Assembly (NCBI GenBank): GCA_903845115.1
Contig: CAIMWE010000063.1
Span: 1 to 64,000 of the forward strand
Reading direction: 5' to 3'
DNA length: 64,000 nt
Source of the DNA: an uncultured Acidobacteriota bacterium
Lineage (GTDB): Bacteria; Acidobacteriota; Thermoanaerobaculia; UBA5066
Position numbers and translations under genes: made by a program. Shown here one piece after another: positions 7,404-16,652 of this stretch (positions are counted from its first letter, which is position 1; every line of letters starts with the position of its first letter). A model generated the notes under the pieces. That model did not search any database and was not told the DNA's origin. It saw only the letters and a list, made by a program, of their open reading frames with translations.

Positions 7404-9692
7404 TTGACGCGAATCGATCGGTATCTCATCCGGGAGATCCTGCTTCCCACGGGGGTCGCTCTTCTCTCCTACACGGGGTTCATGCTGATCCGCGGACTGG
7501 TCCAGTTCTCGGACCTCGTCCTCCAGAGCACGGCGCCCCTCCGCGAGACCGCGGCCCTCCTGGCGCTCTCGCTGCCGCACATCGTGGTCCTGACGATCCC
7601 GATCTCGTTCCTCCTGGGACTGCTGATCGGCGTCGGCCGCCTGAGCGCGGACTCGGAGCTGACGGCCCTCCGGGCCTCCGGAATCGACCTGCTGAGACTC
7701 TACCGGCCGATCGTCTGGCTCTCCTTGGCGTTCACGGCCGTCACGCTCCTGATCATGATGGCGGTCGTCCCCCGGACGAACCAGATCCTGTACGACAAGA
7801 AGCTACAGATCTCGACCCTCGTCATCGCCCAGCGAATCCAGCCCGGCGTCTTCAGCTCTGACGTCCGCGGATATCGGATCTACGCCGAACGCGCCTCGGC
7901 CGATCACCGGACCCTCGAGAGCGTCATCGTCTCCGACCGGTCGGACCCTTCGGGGGGTGAACGCCTCACCCTGGCCCGTCGCGGCCACCTCGAGCTCGAG
8001 GAAGACGAGGGGCGCCTCTGGCTCAGGCTGGAGGATGCCGTCACCCAGCGCGTGAAGGACTGGGGAGAGAGCGACGACCGGGCCTCCTACCGGGAGCAGC
8101 GGACTCTCCTCGACGACACGAACCCGAAGGAGCGGACTCTTCGCCTCTCCTTCGACAAGCAGCTCCGGGAGCAGACCATCGGCGAGCTCCTGGCGAGGGC
8201 CCGGAGGGTGCGGACCCCCGTCGAGAGCCGCCTCACCTGGGTCGAGATCCACAAGAAGTTCGCCCTTCCCGCGGCCTGTCTGGTCTTCGGGCTCATCGGC
8301 CTGCCGCTCGGCATCGTCACCCGCCGCGGGGGGCGGGCGGCCGGTTTTGCCGTCTCGGTGGCGATCGTCCTCCTCTACTACGTCCTCCTGGCTGCCGGAG
8401 AGGGAAAGGCGATCGATGGGTCGGTCTCCCCTGCCGTGGCGATGTGGTTTCCGAACGTCCTCCTTCTCGTCCTCGGCCTCTGGTCGCTCTCCCGGGCGAG
8501 ACGGGACCGGTCCCTGCTGACGCTCCCGGCCTTCGCTCTCCGGACCCCTCCGGTCGAGCCCGAGGAGACGCGCCGGGGACGGCGCTTCGCGGGACGCGCC
8601 TTCTCGTCGGCCACCTTCCTCCTCGACCGGTACGTCGCCCGCCGGTTCCTCGGGGTCTTCTCCCTGGTCCTCGCCTCCATCGTCACCCTCTACCTCGTCA
8701 TCGAGTTCATGGAGATCTCCGACGACATCGCCAAGACCCACCCTTCCGCCGGACTCCTCGTGCGGTGGGCCGAGGCCCTCGTCGCCCCGATCCTCTACGA
8801 CGTGACCCCGTACGCGTTTCTCGTCGGGGCGCTCGTCGCCACGGCCGGCATGGTCCGCTCATCCGAGACGACGGCGATCCTCTCCCACGGGATCTCGCTG
8901 CACCGCGCCGTCGCCTCTCTCTTCGCCCTCGCGCTGGCGGTCGGCGCCTTCCTCTTCGTCTTCTCGGACCGGGTCGTCCCGACGGCGGCGGCCGAATCCG
9001 AGAGGCTCCGGGCGCAGATCCTCGGGCACTCGCTCGATGCCCGGTCGACCGCCGGGCAGGCCTGGTTCCGCGGCGAAGGCGGCCGTTTCTTCAGCGTGGA
9101 GGCCGCCGACGGACTCCAGCTGGCCGGCCTCACCGTTCTCCGGATCGAACCGGGCACCTTCCGTCTCCTGGAGCGGACCGACGCCCGGACGGCGGTCCTG
9201 GTCCCCGGCAAGGGCTTCCTCGTCGAGAAGGGCTGGGTCCGGCACTACGGTCCGGGAGACGAGGCGATCGGGGGACGTGCCGAACGCGCCCACTTCGTGG
9301 AGGCTCCGGAAGCTTCCCGGATCCTCCAGGCCGGGAGGGCAGACCCTCGCCTGATGACGACCGCCGAGCTCTGGAGATACATCCGCGCGCGGCGGAACGC
9401 GGGGGCCGACGTCTCGGCCCTCTCGACGAGTCTCTACCAGAAGTCCGCGTCCTCGATCTCGGCGCTCATCCTCACGCTCGTCGGACTCCCCTTCGCTTTC
9501 CGGTACGGAAAACGAGGGGCGGTCGCCGGCGTCGGCGTCGCCATCCTGATCGCCCTCGCGTACCTCTTCACCTCCTCGATCCTGACGAAGCTGGGGGTGA
9601 CCGGCTCCCTCCCGCCCCTCCTCGCGGCCTGGAGCGCGAACGTGCTGTTCGGCCTGGGGGCCGCGTGGGGTCTCCTCGGCGTCCGGACGTGA
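7404..9692 (+). CDS. LptF-LptG fusion, lipopolysaccharide export permease
   Basis: 762 residues, twice the usual ~360 of LptF or LptG. The first half (1-~370) is a complete LptF/G-type unit: RYLIREILLPTG at the N-terminus, three-helix bundle, a periplasmic beta-jellyroll region, then three helices ending near FPNVLLLVLGLWSL. After an Arg-rich linker a second unit starts with FLLDRYVARRFLGVF (~res 403) and runs to LFGLGAAWGLLG. Both halves keep the paired-permease topology, so one chain could replace the LptF/LptG heterodimer that works with LptB. The TTG start has GGAGG upstream. A terminator follows. Confidence 0.88.
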   Translation: MTRIDRYLIREILLPTGVALLSYTGFMLIRGLVQFSDLVLQSTAPLRETAALLALSLPHIVVLTIPISFLLGLLIGVGRLSADSELTALRASGIDLLRLYRPIVWLSLAFTAVTLLIMMAVVPRTNQILYDKKLQISTLVIAQRIQPGVFSSDVRGYRIYAERASADHRTLESVIVSDRSDPSGGERLTLARRGHLELEEDEGRLWLRLEDAVTQRVKDWGESDDRASYREQRTLLDDTNPKERTLRLSFDKQLREQTIGELLARARRVRTPVESRLTWVEIHKKFALPAACLVFGLIGLPLGIVTRRGGRAAGFAVSVAIVLLYYVLLAAGEGKAIDGSVSPAVAMWFPNVLLLVLGLWSLSRARRDRSLLTLPAFALRTPPVEPEETRRGRRFAGRAFSSATFLLDRYVARRFLGVFSLVLASIVTLYLVIEFMEISDDIAKTHPSAGLLVRWAEALVAPILYDVTPYAFLVGALVATAGMVRSSETTAILSHGISLHRAVASLFALALAVGAFLFVFSDRVVPTAAAESERLRAQILGHSLDARSTAGQAWFRGEGGRFFSVEAADGLQLAGLTVLRIEPGTFRLLERTDARTAVLVPGKGFLVEKGWVRHYGPGDEAIGGRAERAHFVEAPEASRILQAGRADPRLMTTAELWRYIRARRNAGADVSALSTSLYQKSASSISALILTLVGLPFAFRYGKRGAVAGVGVAILIALAYLFTSSILTKLGVTGSLPPLLAAWSANVLFGLGAAWGLLGVRT

Positions 9693-9719
9693 AAAGGGAG
9701 GCCGCGGCTGCGGCCTCCC
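9692..9719 (-). terminator. Convergent rho-independent terminator
   Basis: A perfect 10-base stem, GGGAGGCCGC / GCGGCCTCCC, with a GGCT loop lies between the stops of the permease gene (+) and metK (-). Four A residues precede it on +, giving a U-tract for minus-strand transcripts, so it mainly ends the metK operon and may also stop the + strand message. Confidence 0.75.
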
Positions 9720-9746
9720 TACGTTCCACGAGGTGAATCCGTCGTC

Positions 9747-10913
9747 TTACCTGGTGACCGGAACGGCGGCCCCTACCGCGGCGGCGAGAGCGGCCGCCAC
9801 GTCGGTCCGCTCCCACGTGAACTCGGGAAGCCGCCGCCCGAAGTGGCCGTAGGACGCCGTCTTGCGGTAAATGGGGCGCCTCAGGTTCAGCGACTCGATG
9901 ATCCCCTTCGGGGTGAGCTTGAAGTGGTCGCGGACGAGCTGGGGGAGCTTCTCCTCGTCCACCTTCGCGGTCCCGAAGGTGTCGACGTAGACCGAGACGG
10001 GATCGGCGACGCCGATCGCATAGGCGAGCTGGACCTCGACCCGGTCGGCGAGACCGGCCGCCACGAGGTTCTTCGCGATGAACCGGGCCATGTACGAGGC
10101 GGAGCGGTCGACCTTGGTGGGGTCCTTGCCGGAGAAGGCTCCCCCGCCGTGCCGCCCCATCCCCCCGTACGTGTCGACGATGATCTTCCGCCCGGTCAGC
10201 CCGGTGTCGCCCTGCGGACCCCCCACCACGAACCGCCCGGTCGGGTTGATGTGGAATTTCGTCTTCCCGTCCAGGAGGGCCGGGTCGATGACCGGCCGGA
10301 TGATCTCGTCCTCGACGGCCTGCCGGAGCTCCTTGATGTGGATCGACTCGGCGTGCTGGGTCGAGATCACGACGGCGTCCACGCGGACCGGCCGCGACCC
10401 CTCGTACTCGACGGTGACCTGGCTCTTTCCGTCGGGACGGAGCCAGTCCAGGTGGTGCGACCGGCGGGCCTCGGCCAGCCGCATCGTCAGCCGGTGGGCC
10501 AGCGTGATCGGGAGCGGCATGAGCTCTTCGGTCTCCCGCACGGCGAACCCGAACATCAGCCCCTGGTCTCCCGCCCCGCCGGTGTCGACCCCCATGGCGA
10601 TGTCCGGAGACTGCTTGTCGATGGACGCAAGGACGGCGCAAGTCTGGTCGTCGAAGCCGTACTTGGCCCGCGTGTACCCCACGTCGCGAATCGTCTTCCG
10701 GACGATGCCCGGGATGTCGACGTAGGTCGAGGTCGTGATCTCCCCCGCCACGAACGCCATGCCGGTCGTCACGAGCGTCTCGCATGCGACCCGTCCCATG
10801 GGATCGTCCGTGAGGATCGCGTCGAGGACGGCGTCGGAGATCTGATCGGCGATCTTGTCCGGGTGGCCCTCGGTGACCGATTCCGACGTGAACAGCGTGC
10901 GCGTGATGCCCAT
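9747..10913 (-). CDS. metK: S-adenosylmethionine synthase
   Basis: 388 residues, normal length. It makes SAM from methionine and ATP. The sequence shows the N-terminal [21 protein letters not shown] motif, the [10 protein letters not shown] hexapeptide-like segment (residues ~118-127), and the P-loop-like [17 protein letters not shown]. It is the last gene of the minus-strand series, 81 bases after rsmD, and is closed by a strong terminator. The gap holds a hairpin but no recognisable SAM riboswitch. Confidence 0.97.
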   Translation of the reverse strand: MGITRTLFTSESVTEGHPDKIADQISDAVLDAILTDDPMGRVACETLVTTGMAFVAGEITTSTYVDIPGIVRKTIRDVGYTRAKYGFDDQTCAVLASIDKQSPDIAMGVDTGGAGDQGLMFGFAVRETEELMPLPITLAHRLTMRLAEARRSHHLDWLRPDGKSQVTVEYEGSRPVRVDAVVISTQHAESIHIKELRQAVEDEIIRPVIDPALLDGKTKFHINPTGRFVVGGPQGDTGLTGRKIIVDTYGGMGRHGGGAFSGKDPTKVDRSASYMARFIAKNLVAAGLADRVEVQLAYAIGVADPVSVYVDTFGTAKVDEEKLPQLVRDHFKLTPKGIIESLNLRRPIYRKTASYGHFGRRLPEFTWERTDVAAALAAAVGAAVPVTR

Positions 10914-10932
10914 CGTTCCTTGCCCCTTTTCA

Positions 10933-10951
10933 CCGGGCGGCTCGCGCCCGG
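10933..10951. other. Hairpin in the metK leader
   Basis: CCGGGCG-GCTCG-CGCCCGG forms a 7-base perfect stem with a 5-base loop in the 81-base rsmD-metK gap. There is no U-tract next to it. It could be an attenuator, an RNA-stability element or nothing; I could not match it to a known SAM-sensing class. Confidence 0.35.
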
Positions 10952-10994
10952 GAGTCGAATAGCGACGGAGTCTAAGGGGGACCGGGGAGACCGG

Positions 10995-11537
10995 TCAATC
11001 GAGCCGGTGGTACAGGAGGATCCGGGTCGTGCCGTACCTCCGGCGGGAGGTGAAGGCCGGTCCTCCGGGCAGCGGGTCGCGGTCGTCGCCCCGTTCGTGG
11101 ACCAGGACCCCGCCGGGCAGGAGGAGGGGAAGCAGGCCCCGGAGATCGTCCGACGAGTCGTCCGCGTACGGGGGATCGTGGAAGACGACGGCGAAGCGGG
11201 CTCCCTCGGCGACGGCCCGGCGCACGAAGACGTGCCCAGAGGTCTGGTGGAGCCGGCACCTCTCGGCCACGCCGAGACGGGCGGCGTTCTCCCGGATCGT
11301 GCGGATCGCGAGCAGGCTGGAGTCGACGAGGACGGCTTCCCCCGCTCCCCTCGACAGGGCCTCCAGCCCGTAGGCGCCGGAGCCCGCGGCGACGTCGGCG
11401 ACCCGGTCGGCAAACGTCAGCCGCCCGGGGCCGAGGAGGTCGAACACGGCCTTCCTCGCCAGATCGGTCGTCGGCCGGATCCCCTCGGGTACCGCGATCA
11501 GGCGGCCGCGAAACTCCCCCCCGGTGATCCGGATCAT
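10995..11537 (-). CDS. rsmD: 16S rRNA (guanine966-N2)-methyltransferase RsmD
   Basis: 180 residues. It methylates G966 of 16S rRNA with SAM. It begins MIRITGGEFRGR, typical of RsmD, with PTTDLARKAVFDLL next. SAM binding is at ADVAAGSGAYGLEALSRGA (residues ~47-65) and the catalytic motif is DPPY (~121). It overlaps the hypothetical gene upstream by 4 bases and is co-transcribed with metK. Confidence 0.93.
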   Translation of the reverse strand: MIRITGGEFRGRLIAVPEGIRPTTDLARKAVFDLLGPGRLTFADRVADVAAGSGAYGLEALSRGAGEAVLVDSSLLAIRTIRENAARLGVAERCRLHQTSGHVFVRRAVAEGARFAVVFHDPPYADDSSDDLRGLLPLLLPGGVLVHERGDDRDPLPGGPAFTSRRRYGTTRILLYHRLD

Positions 11538-12247
11538 GGAGGCTCGCCCCCGGGCTCGGCCACCGGCTCCTCGAAGAGCTTCGGCAGGTCCCGGCGGGGC
11601 ACCTTCATCGTTTCCAGGCGGCGGCCGCTCTCCTCGAGCTCGAGGAATCGCGACAGGGTGTCGTCCCGGACGACCCGGAACGACATCCTGTCCCCCCTGC
11701 GCCGGAGGAGGTCGCCTTCCTTGACCGCGGAGGCGCTCCAGCTCCTCTCCTTGTCGCTCGGCCTGGTCTCCCGGAACCGTTCGAAGAGGTCTTCCAGCGC
11801 CCCGCGCGCCCGGCCGAGCGCGAGGGAGAGCTGGGAGAGGTCGCCGAACTCGAAGCGGAGCGAGTCGCCTTCCGGACGCGCGACCTCGATCACCATCCTC
11901 CGGCGGCTCTGGTCCACCAGCAGGGTCGGCGCTCCCTTCGACATCTCGCCGGAGTCCAGCGCCGCGGCGATCACCCTCGAGAGAACGGCCTTCTCCTCTG
12001 GCGAGATCTTCTTTCGTCGAACGGCGGCGGGAGCCTCGCCGACCCGGACGGCCTGGGCGATCGTGCCGTCGTCGAACAGCGCGACCCGCTCGCTCTTCTC
12101 GCCCTGGATCACCTCGAGGGCGGCGAGGAAGACGGGGAGACCGTCCGTCGAGGCGGCCGCCGGGCCAGCCGGAGTGGGCACGAGTTCTGGCGGCGCTCCT
12201 TGCGGCCTCGCCAGGAGGAGAACGAAGAGAGCGAACGGCGCGCTCAC
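11534..12247 (-). CDS. Hypothetical secreted protein between cca-like gene and rsmD
   Basis: 237 residues from a GTG that overlaps the stop of the upstream gene (GTGA); the track's longer version would run into that gene. The N-terminus SAPFALFVLLLARPQGAP looks like a signal peptide. The remainder has a mixed alpha/beta pattern (ERVALFDDGTIAQAVRVGEA, EVARPEGDSLRFEFGDL) without motifs I recognise. Function unknown; a periplasmic location is inferred from the signal alone. Confidence 0.65.
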   Translation of the reverse strand: MSAPFALFVLLLARPQGAPPELVPTPAGPAAASTDGLPVFLAALEVIQGEKSERVALFDDGTIAQAVRVGEAPAAVRRKKISPEEKAVLSRVIAAALDSGEMSKGAPTLLVDQSRRRMVIEVARPEGDSLRFEFGDLSQLSLALGRARGALEDLFERFRETRPSDKERSWSASAVKEGDLLRRRGDRMSFRVVRDDTLSRFLELEESGRRLETMKVPRRDLPKLFEEPVAEPGGEPP

Positions 12248-13116
12248 GCGGCGGCTCCCGCCTCTCTCCGCAGCTTCCGGGAGAAGTTGAGCCGGGTGGC
12301 CACCTCCTTCTTCAGGCCCGGCGGGAGGGCGGCGATCGCCGCCTTCCACCGGGACCCGAGGCCGGCATCGGCCGGGGAGACGGACCGGGGCGGGGCTTCC
12401 CAGCCGTTCACGACGAGCGCGAGGACCCCCATCGAGCCGAGGCGCGCGACGGCTTCCCCCCAGCCGTCTTCGGCCAGGACCTCTTCCATCGAGTTGCGGA
12501 GCCGGTCCCCGGAGATCAGGGCCCAGGCCCCGCTCTCACGGCTGAGGGCGAGCGCGTCGGAGAACGAGGGCTCCATCACCCGGAATCCGAGCCGGCACTC
12601 GTACCGGACGGCCCGGAAGGCTCGCGTGGGGTCGTCGCCGAGGGACCGGGAGTGGAGAAGGCGGAGGCGACGCCCCGCCACGTCGGCCTGCCCGCCGAAA
12701 GGGTCGATGACCGGACCGAGGCCCCCTCGAGGATCGACCTCCATGGCCATGGCGTGGACCGTGAAATCGCGACGGGCCAGGTCCTCCTCCACGGAGGCTC
12801 CCGCCTCGACGACCGGCAGAGCCCCGGGCGACGGGTAGCTCTCCTTCCGGGCGAGGGCGGCGTCGACCCGCAGGCCCGCGGGGGAGGAGAAGGTGGCCGT
12901 TCCGAACCTGCCGTGCGCGGCAAGCGGCCGCCAGCCCGGCAGCGCGCCGAGGCGGGCGGGAAACCCGCTCGTTCCGTCCGACGCCACGACGAGGTCGACG
13001 TCCCGGATCGCCCTCCCCGCGAGGAGGTCGCGGACCGCCCCCCCGACGAGGAAGATCCGGGCCTCCGCCGCGAACCCCGCCACGTCGCGGAGAACCGCCT
13101 CGAGCGGACCCGTCAA
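12244..13116 (-). CDS. CCA tRNA nucleotidyltransferase / poly(A) polymerase-family protein, short form
   Basis: 290 residues from a TTG that overlaps the dnaE stop (TTGA), with GGGGAG upstream. The head domain is intact: LVGGAVRDLLAG, the metal-binding DVDLVV, RRDFTVHAMAM and the DPTRAFRAVRYECRLGF neck motif. The usual body/tail or HD domain is missing, as family members are mostly 380-480 residues. It may be a minimal CCA-adding enzyme, a poly(A) polymerase or a specialised transferase; the sequence alone does not decide. Confidence 0.82.
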   Translation of the reverse strand: MTGPLEAVLRDVAGFAAEARIFLVGGAVRDLLAGRAIRDVDLVVASDGTSGFPARLGALPGWRPLAAHGRFGTATFSSPAGLRVDAALARKESYPSPGALPVVEAGASVEEDLARRDFTVHAMAMEVDPRGGLGPVIDPFGGQADVAGRRLRLLHSRSLGDDPTRAFRAVRYECRLGFRVMEPSFSDALALSRESGAWALISGDRLRNSMEEVLAEDGWGEAVARLGSMGVLALVVNGWEAPPRSVSPADAGLGSRWKAAIAALPPGLKKEVATRLNFSRKLRREAGAAA

Positions 13117-16100
13117 GACTCCCCGCCAGCCCGGTACTTGACGGCTTTCGGGCCGAGGAGGCGAGAGAGCCCCTCCGTCAGCGCCGGCGTCGGCCGGACG
13201 GCGAGGTGCGCCGGAAGCTGGATTCTCGCGTCGAAGTGGCCGGGCCGCCTGATCGAGATCGAGACCGGAATCGAGCCGGGAGCCGATTGCAGCAGGTCGC
13301 GGACGCTGGTGAAGACCTCGTCGAGCGTCTCCGGGATCGTGGCGAAGAGACGGACCTCCCTGGCTGCGGACTCGAGCATTCCCTCGAGCGGCTGGATCTC
13401 GCGGGCGATGATCTCGACCGGCCCCCCTCCCTCCTCGGGCTCGGGGACGCCGGGACCCGACGAGGAGCGGACGGTCCCGGTCACGAGGACCGCCTTGCCG
13501 GGAGTGAGCAGGGACCCGGTCTTCTCCAGCAGCGACGCGAACACGGTCACCGGCACGAACCCGGAGAGGTCCTCCAGGACGGCCTTCGCCATCGTCTTCC
13601 CTTCGTTCTGCCCCTTCTTGATCTGGGCCTTCTTCACCGAGGAGACCAGCCCGGCGATCTTGACGATCTGGTCCACCTTCTCCCGCGCCGTCGCCGTCGT
13701 CGCGTCGCCGAAGAGGTGGACCTCCTCCTCGAAGCGGGAAAGGGGGTGGCCGGTGATGTAGAAGCCCAGCGTCTCCTTCTCGTGCCGGATCTTCTCGTCG
13801 GTCGTCCACTCCGGGCCGTCGGCGAAGGAGTCCTCGTGCGGCGTCGACGACTCCTCCGCAAAGAGCGAGTTCTGGCCCGACTCCCGGCCTTTCCTCTCGG
13901 AGGCCGCCGCCTCGACGGCGGTGTCGAGCCCCCGCTCCAGCGCCGCACGGGTCTTCCCGAAGGCGTCGAACGACCCGGACCGGACGAGCGCCTCGATCAC
14001 CTTCCGGTTCGCACGGCTCAGGTCGACGCGGCAGCAGAAGTCCGTCAGGGAGGTGAACGGCCCGCCCTGGGCCCTGGCGTTCAGGATCGCCTGGACCGCC
14101 CCCTCCCCGATCCCCTTGACGGCTCCGAGCCCGAAGCGGATGGCCCCGGCGTCGGTGGAGAACGAGAGGTCCGAGCGGTTGACGTCGGGGGGCAGCACCG
14201 AGATCTTCATCTCCCGGCAGCTGTTGACGTACTTCACGATCTCGTCCGACTTCGCCGAGTTCGCCGTCAGGACGGCCGCCATGAACTCCACGGGGTAGTG
14301 GACCCTCATCCAGGCCGTGCGGTACGCGAGGAGGGCGTAGACCACCGAGTGGGACTTGTTGAACCCGTAGCGCCCGAACGGGAGGATCAGCTCCCACAGC
14401 TCCTCGGCCTTCTTCTTCGGGGTGCCGGCGGCTACCGCCTTCTTGACGAACTTGTCGCCCTGTTCCTTCAGGGCCGCGTCGTCCTTCTTTCCGATCGCCT
14501 TCCGGAGCTTGTCCGCCTCCCCGGGCGTGTACCCGGCCACCGCCCGGGAGGCGAGCATGACCTGCTCCTGGTAGACGAGGACGCCGTACGTGTCCTTGAG
14601 GATCGGCTCCAGCTGCGGGAGCGGGTATTCGAACTTCTTGCCGCGGCGCCGCTCGATGTAGACCTCCACCGTGCCGGCGTCGAGCGCTCCCGGCCGGTAT
14701 AGGGCGTTCAGCGCCGAGAGGTCTTCGAAGACGGCGGGCTGGACCCGTCGCAGAAGGTCGCGCATGCCCGAGGACTCGAACTGGAAGACGCCGTCGGTCC
14801 GCCCGTCCGAGAAGAGCTTGAAGACCTCCGGGTCGTTCAGGGGGATGTCGGCGAAGGAGGGCTTCGTCCCCGTCCGGCGCTCCACGAGGCGGGCCGCGTC
14901 GTCCAGGATCGTCAGCGTGATCAGCCCGAGGAAGTCCATCTTCAGGAGGCCCATCTTGTCGACGGCCTTCATCTCGAACTGGGTCGTGATCTCCCCGTTG
15001 TTGTTCCGGTAGAGGGGCAGGAACTCGACCAGCGGCCTCGGGGCGATCAGGACGCCGGCCGCGTGGACGCCGGCGTGCCGGGAGACCCCTTCGAGCCGCT
15101 CCCCCAGGTCGAACAGCCGCCGGTACGCCTCGTTCCCCCTCAGCGCGTCCGCCAGCTCGCGGACGTCCCGGCGCGCCTCGGCCAGCGTCGTCGGCTTGCC
15201 GGGGTTCGCGGGGATCATCGCGCAGAGCCTGTTGACCTCGCCGAGGTCGACGCCCAGGACGCGCCCGACGTCCCGGATGACGGCCCGAGCCTTCATCGAG
15301 TTGAACGTGATGATCTGCCCGACGTTCTCCGTCCCGTACTTCTGCCGGACGTACTCGATCACCTCTCCGCGCCGCCGCTCGCACAGGTCGACGTCGATGT
15401 CGGGCATCGAGACCCGGTCCGGGTTCAGGAAGCGCTCGAAGAGGAGGTCGTAGCGAAGCGGGTCGACGTCGGTGATCTCCAGGGTCCAGGCCACCAGCGA
15501 GCCGGCGGCGCTCCCGCGCCCCGGCCCCACGGGGATCCCCTTCGACCTGGCGTACCGGATGAAGTCCCAGACGATCAGGAAGTAGCTCGAGAGGCCCATG
15601 TCCTGGATGACCCCGAGCTCCCACCGGAGCCGCACGTCGTACTCCTCGCGGGTGTGGCGGATGCTCCCCTTCTCGATGAGATCGGCCAGCGGCCCGAGGC
15701 GCGCCGCCAGCCCCTCGGTCGCCAGCGATTCCAGGTAGGTGTCGGGGGTCTCGAACCCCTCGGGGAACGGGAAGCTCGGGAGCTGCAGGCCGGTGTCGAC
15801 GATCACCTTCGGCGCCACCCGGCTGGCGATGACGGCGGAATTCTTCACCGCTTCCAGCGAGATCTCCCGGAACGACTCCCTCATCTCGTCCGGGCTCTTC
15901 ACGTAGAACTCGTCGTTGTAGAACTTCATCCGCTTCGGGTCGTCGAGCCTGCGCCCGGTTCCGATGCAGAGCAGGACTTCCTGGGCGACGGAGTCCTCGC
16001 GGACGAGGTAGTGGGCGTCGTTCGTCGCGACGGTCGGGATCCCGGTCTCCTTCGCGAGCCGGAGGAGGTCCGGGAGGATCTTCCGCTGCTCGGGGATCCC

Positions 16101-16652
16101 GTGGTCCATCAGCTCGATGAAGTAGCGGTCGGGCCCGAAGAGGTCGCGGTACTTCTCCGCGGTCGCCTTGGCCCCCGCGTAGTCGCCGGTGAGGAGCCGC
16201 TGGGAGACCTCCGACTTCAGGCAGCCCGAGAGGGCGATGATCCCCTCGTGGTACTTCTCGAGGAGCTCCCAGTCCATCCGGGGCTTGTAGTAGAAGCCCT
16301 CGAGGAACGCCATCGAGACCAGGCGCGAGAGGTTCCGGTACCCGTCGGGCGTCTCGACGAGGAGCGTGAGGTGGTAGTTCGACCCCTCCCCGTCGACGGT
16401 CTTGACGGTCTCCCGGTCGTGGCGCGAGCCGGGGGCGACGTAAGCCTCCACCCCGAGGATCGGCTTGATGCCGGCTTCGAGCGCCTGCGTCTGGAGGTCG
16501 TACGCCCCGAACATGTTCCCGTGGTCGGTGACGGCAACCGCCGACATCCCGTGGTTCTTGACGTGCTTGATCAGGTCCTTCAGCCGGTTCGCGCCGTCGA
16601 GGAGCGAGAACTGCGAGTGGAGGTGGAGGTGGACGAAGTCCCCGGCCGTCAC
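13113..16652 (-). CDS. dnaE: DNA polymerase III alpha subunit
   Basis: 1179 residues, full length for DnaE1. The start is the GTG giving VTAGDFVHLHLHSQFSLLDG, overlapping the guaA stop; the track's extra N-terminal 400 residues are a guaA shadow. An N-terminal PHP domain (HLHLHSQFS, VTDHGNMFG) is followed by the polymerase core with GPGRGSAAGSLVAW and the catalytic aspartates of PDIDVDLCERRR (~res 395-410), tandem HhH (GLGAVKGIGEGAVQ) and an OB fold. Essential replicative polymerase. It is part of an overlapping minus-strand operon. Confidence 0.97.
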   Translation of the reverse strand: MTAGDFVHLHLHSQFSLLDGANRLKDLIKHVKNHGMSAVAVTDHGNMFGAYDLQTQALEAGIKPILGVEAYVAPGSRHDRETVKTVDGEGSNYHLTLLVETPDGYRNLSRLVSMAFLEGFYYKPRMDWELLEKYHEGIIALSGCLKSEVSQRLLTGDYAGAKATAEKYRDLFGPDRYFIELMDHGIPEQRKILPDLLRLAKETGIPTVATNDAHYLVREDSVAQEVLLCIGTGRRLDDPKRMKFYNDEFYVKSPDEMRESFREISLEAVKNSAVIASRVAPKVIVDTGLQLPSFPFPEGFETPDTYLESLATEGLAARLGPLADLIEKGSIRHTREEYDVRLRWELGVIQDMGLSSYFLIVWDFIRYARSKGIPVGPGRGSAAGSLVAWTLEITDVDPLRYDLLFERFLNPDRVSMPDIDVDLCERRRGEVIEYVRQKYGTENVGQIITFNSMKARAVIRDVGRVLGVDLGEVNRLCAMIPANPGKPTTLAEARRDVRELADALRGNEAYRRLFDLGERLEGVSRHAGVHAAGVLIAPRPLVEFLPLYRNNNGEITTQFEMKAVDKMGLLKMDFLGLITLTILDDAARLVERRTGTKPSFADIPLNDPEVFKLFSDGRTDGVFQFESSGMRDLLRRVQPAVFEDLSALNALYRPGALDAGTVEVYIERRRGKKFEYPLPQLEPILKDTYGVLVYQEQVMLASRAVAGYTPGEADKLRKAIGKKDDAALKEQGDKFVKKAVAAGTPKKKAEELWELILPFGRYGFNKSHSVVYALLAYRTAWMRVHYPVEFMAAVLTANSAKSDEIVKYVNSCREMKISVLPPDVNRSDLSFSTDAGAIRFGLGAVKGIGEGAVQAILNARAQGGPFTSLTDFCCRVDLSRANRKVIEALVRSGSFDAFGKTRAALERGLDTAVEAAASERKGRESGQNSLFAEESSTPHEDSFADGPEWTTDEKIRHEKETLGFYITGHPLSRFEEEVHLFGDATTATAREKVDQIVKIAGLVSSVKKAQIKKGQNEGKTMAKAVLEDLSGFVPVTVFASLLEKTGSLLTPGKAVLVTGTVRSSSGPGVPEPEEGGGPVEIIAREIQPLEGMLESAAREVRLFATIPETLDEVFTSVRDLLQSAPGSIPVSISIRRPGHFDARIQLPAHLAVRPTPALTEGLSRLLGPKAVKYRAGGES

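Noticed and set aside
9721-9741. parS-like site (GTTCCACGAGGTGAA)
   Set aside because: It is not palindromic and misses key parS positions; probably chance sequence after the terminator.
10914-10994. SAM-sensing riboswitch upstream of metK
   Set aside because: Only a 7-base hairpin is present in 81 bases and I could not match the conserved core of any SAM riboswitch class. metK is also probably expressed from the upstream operon.
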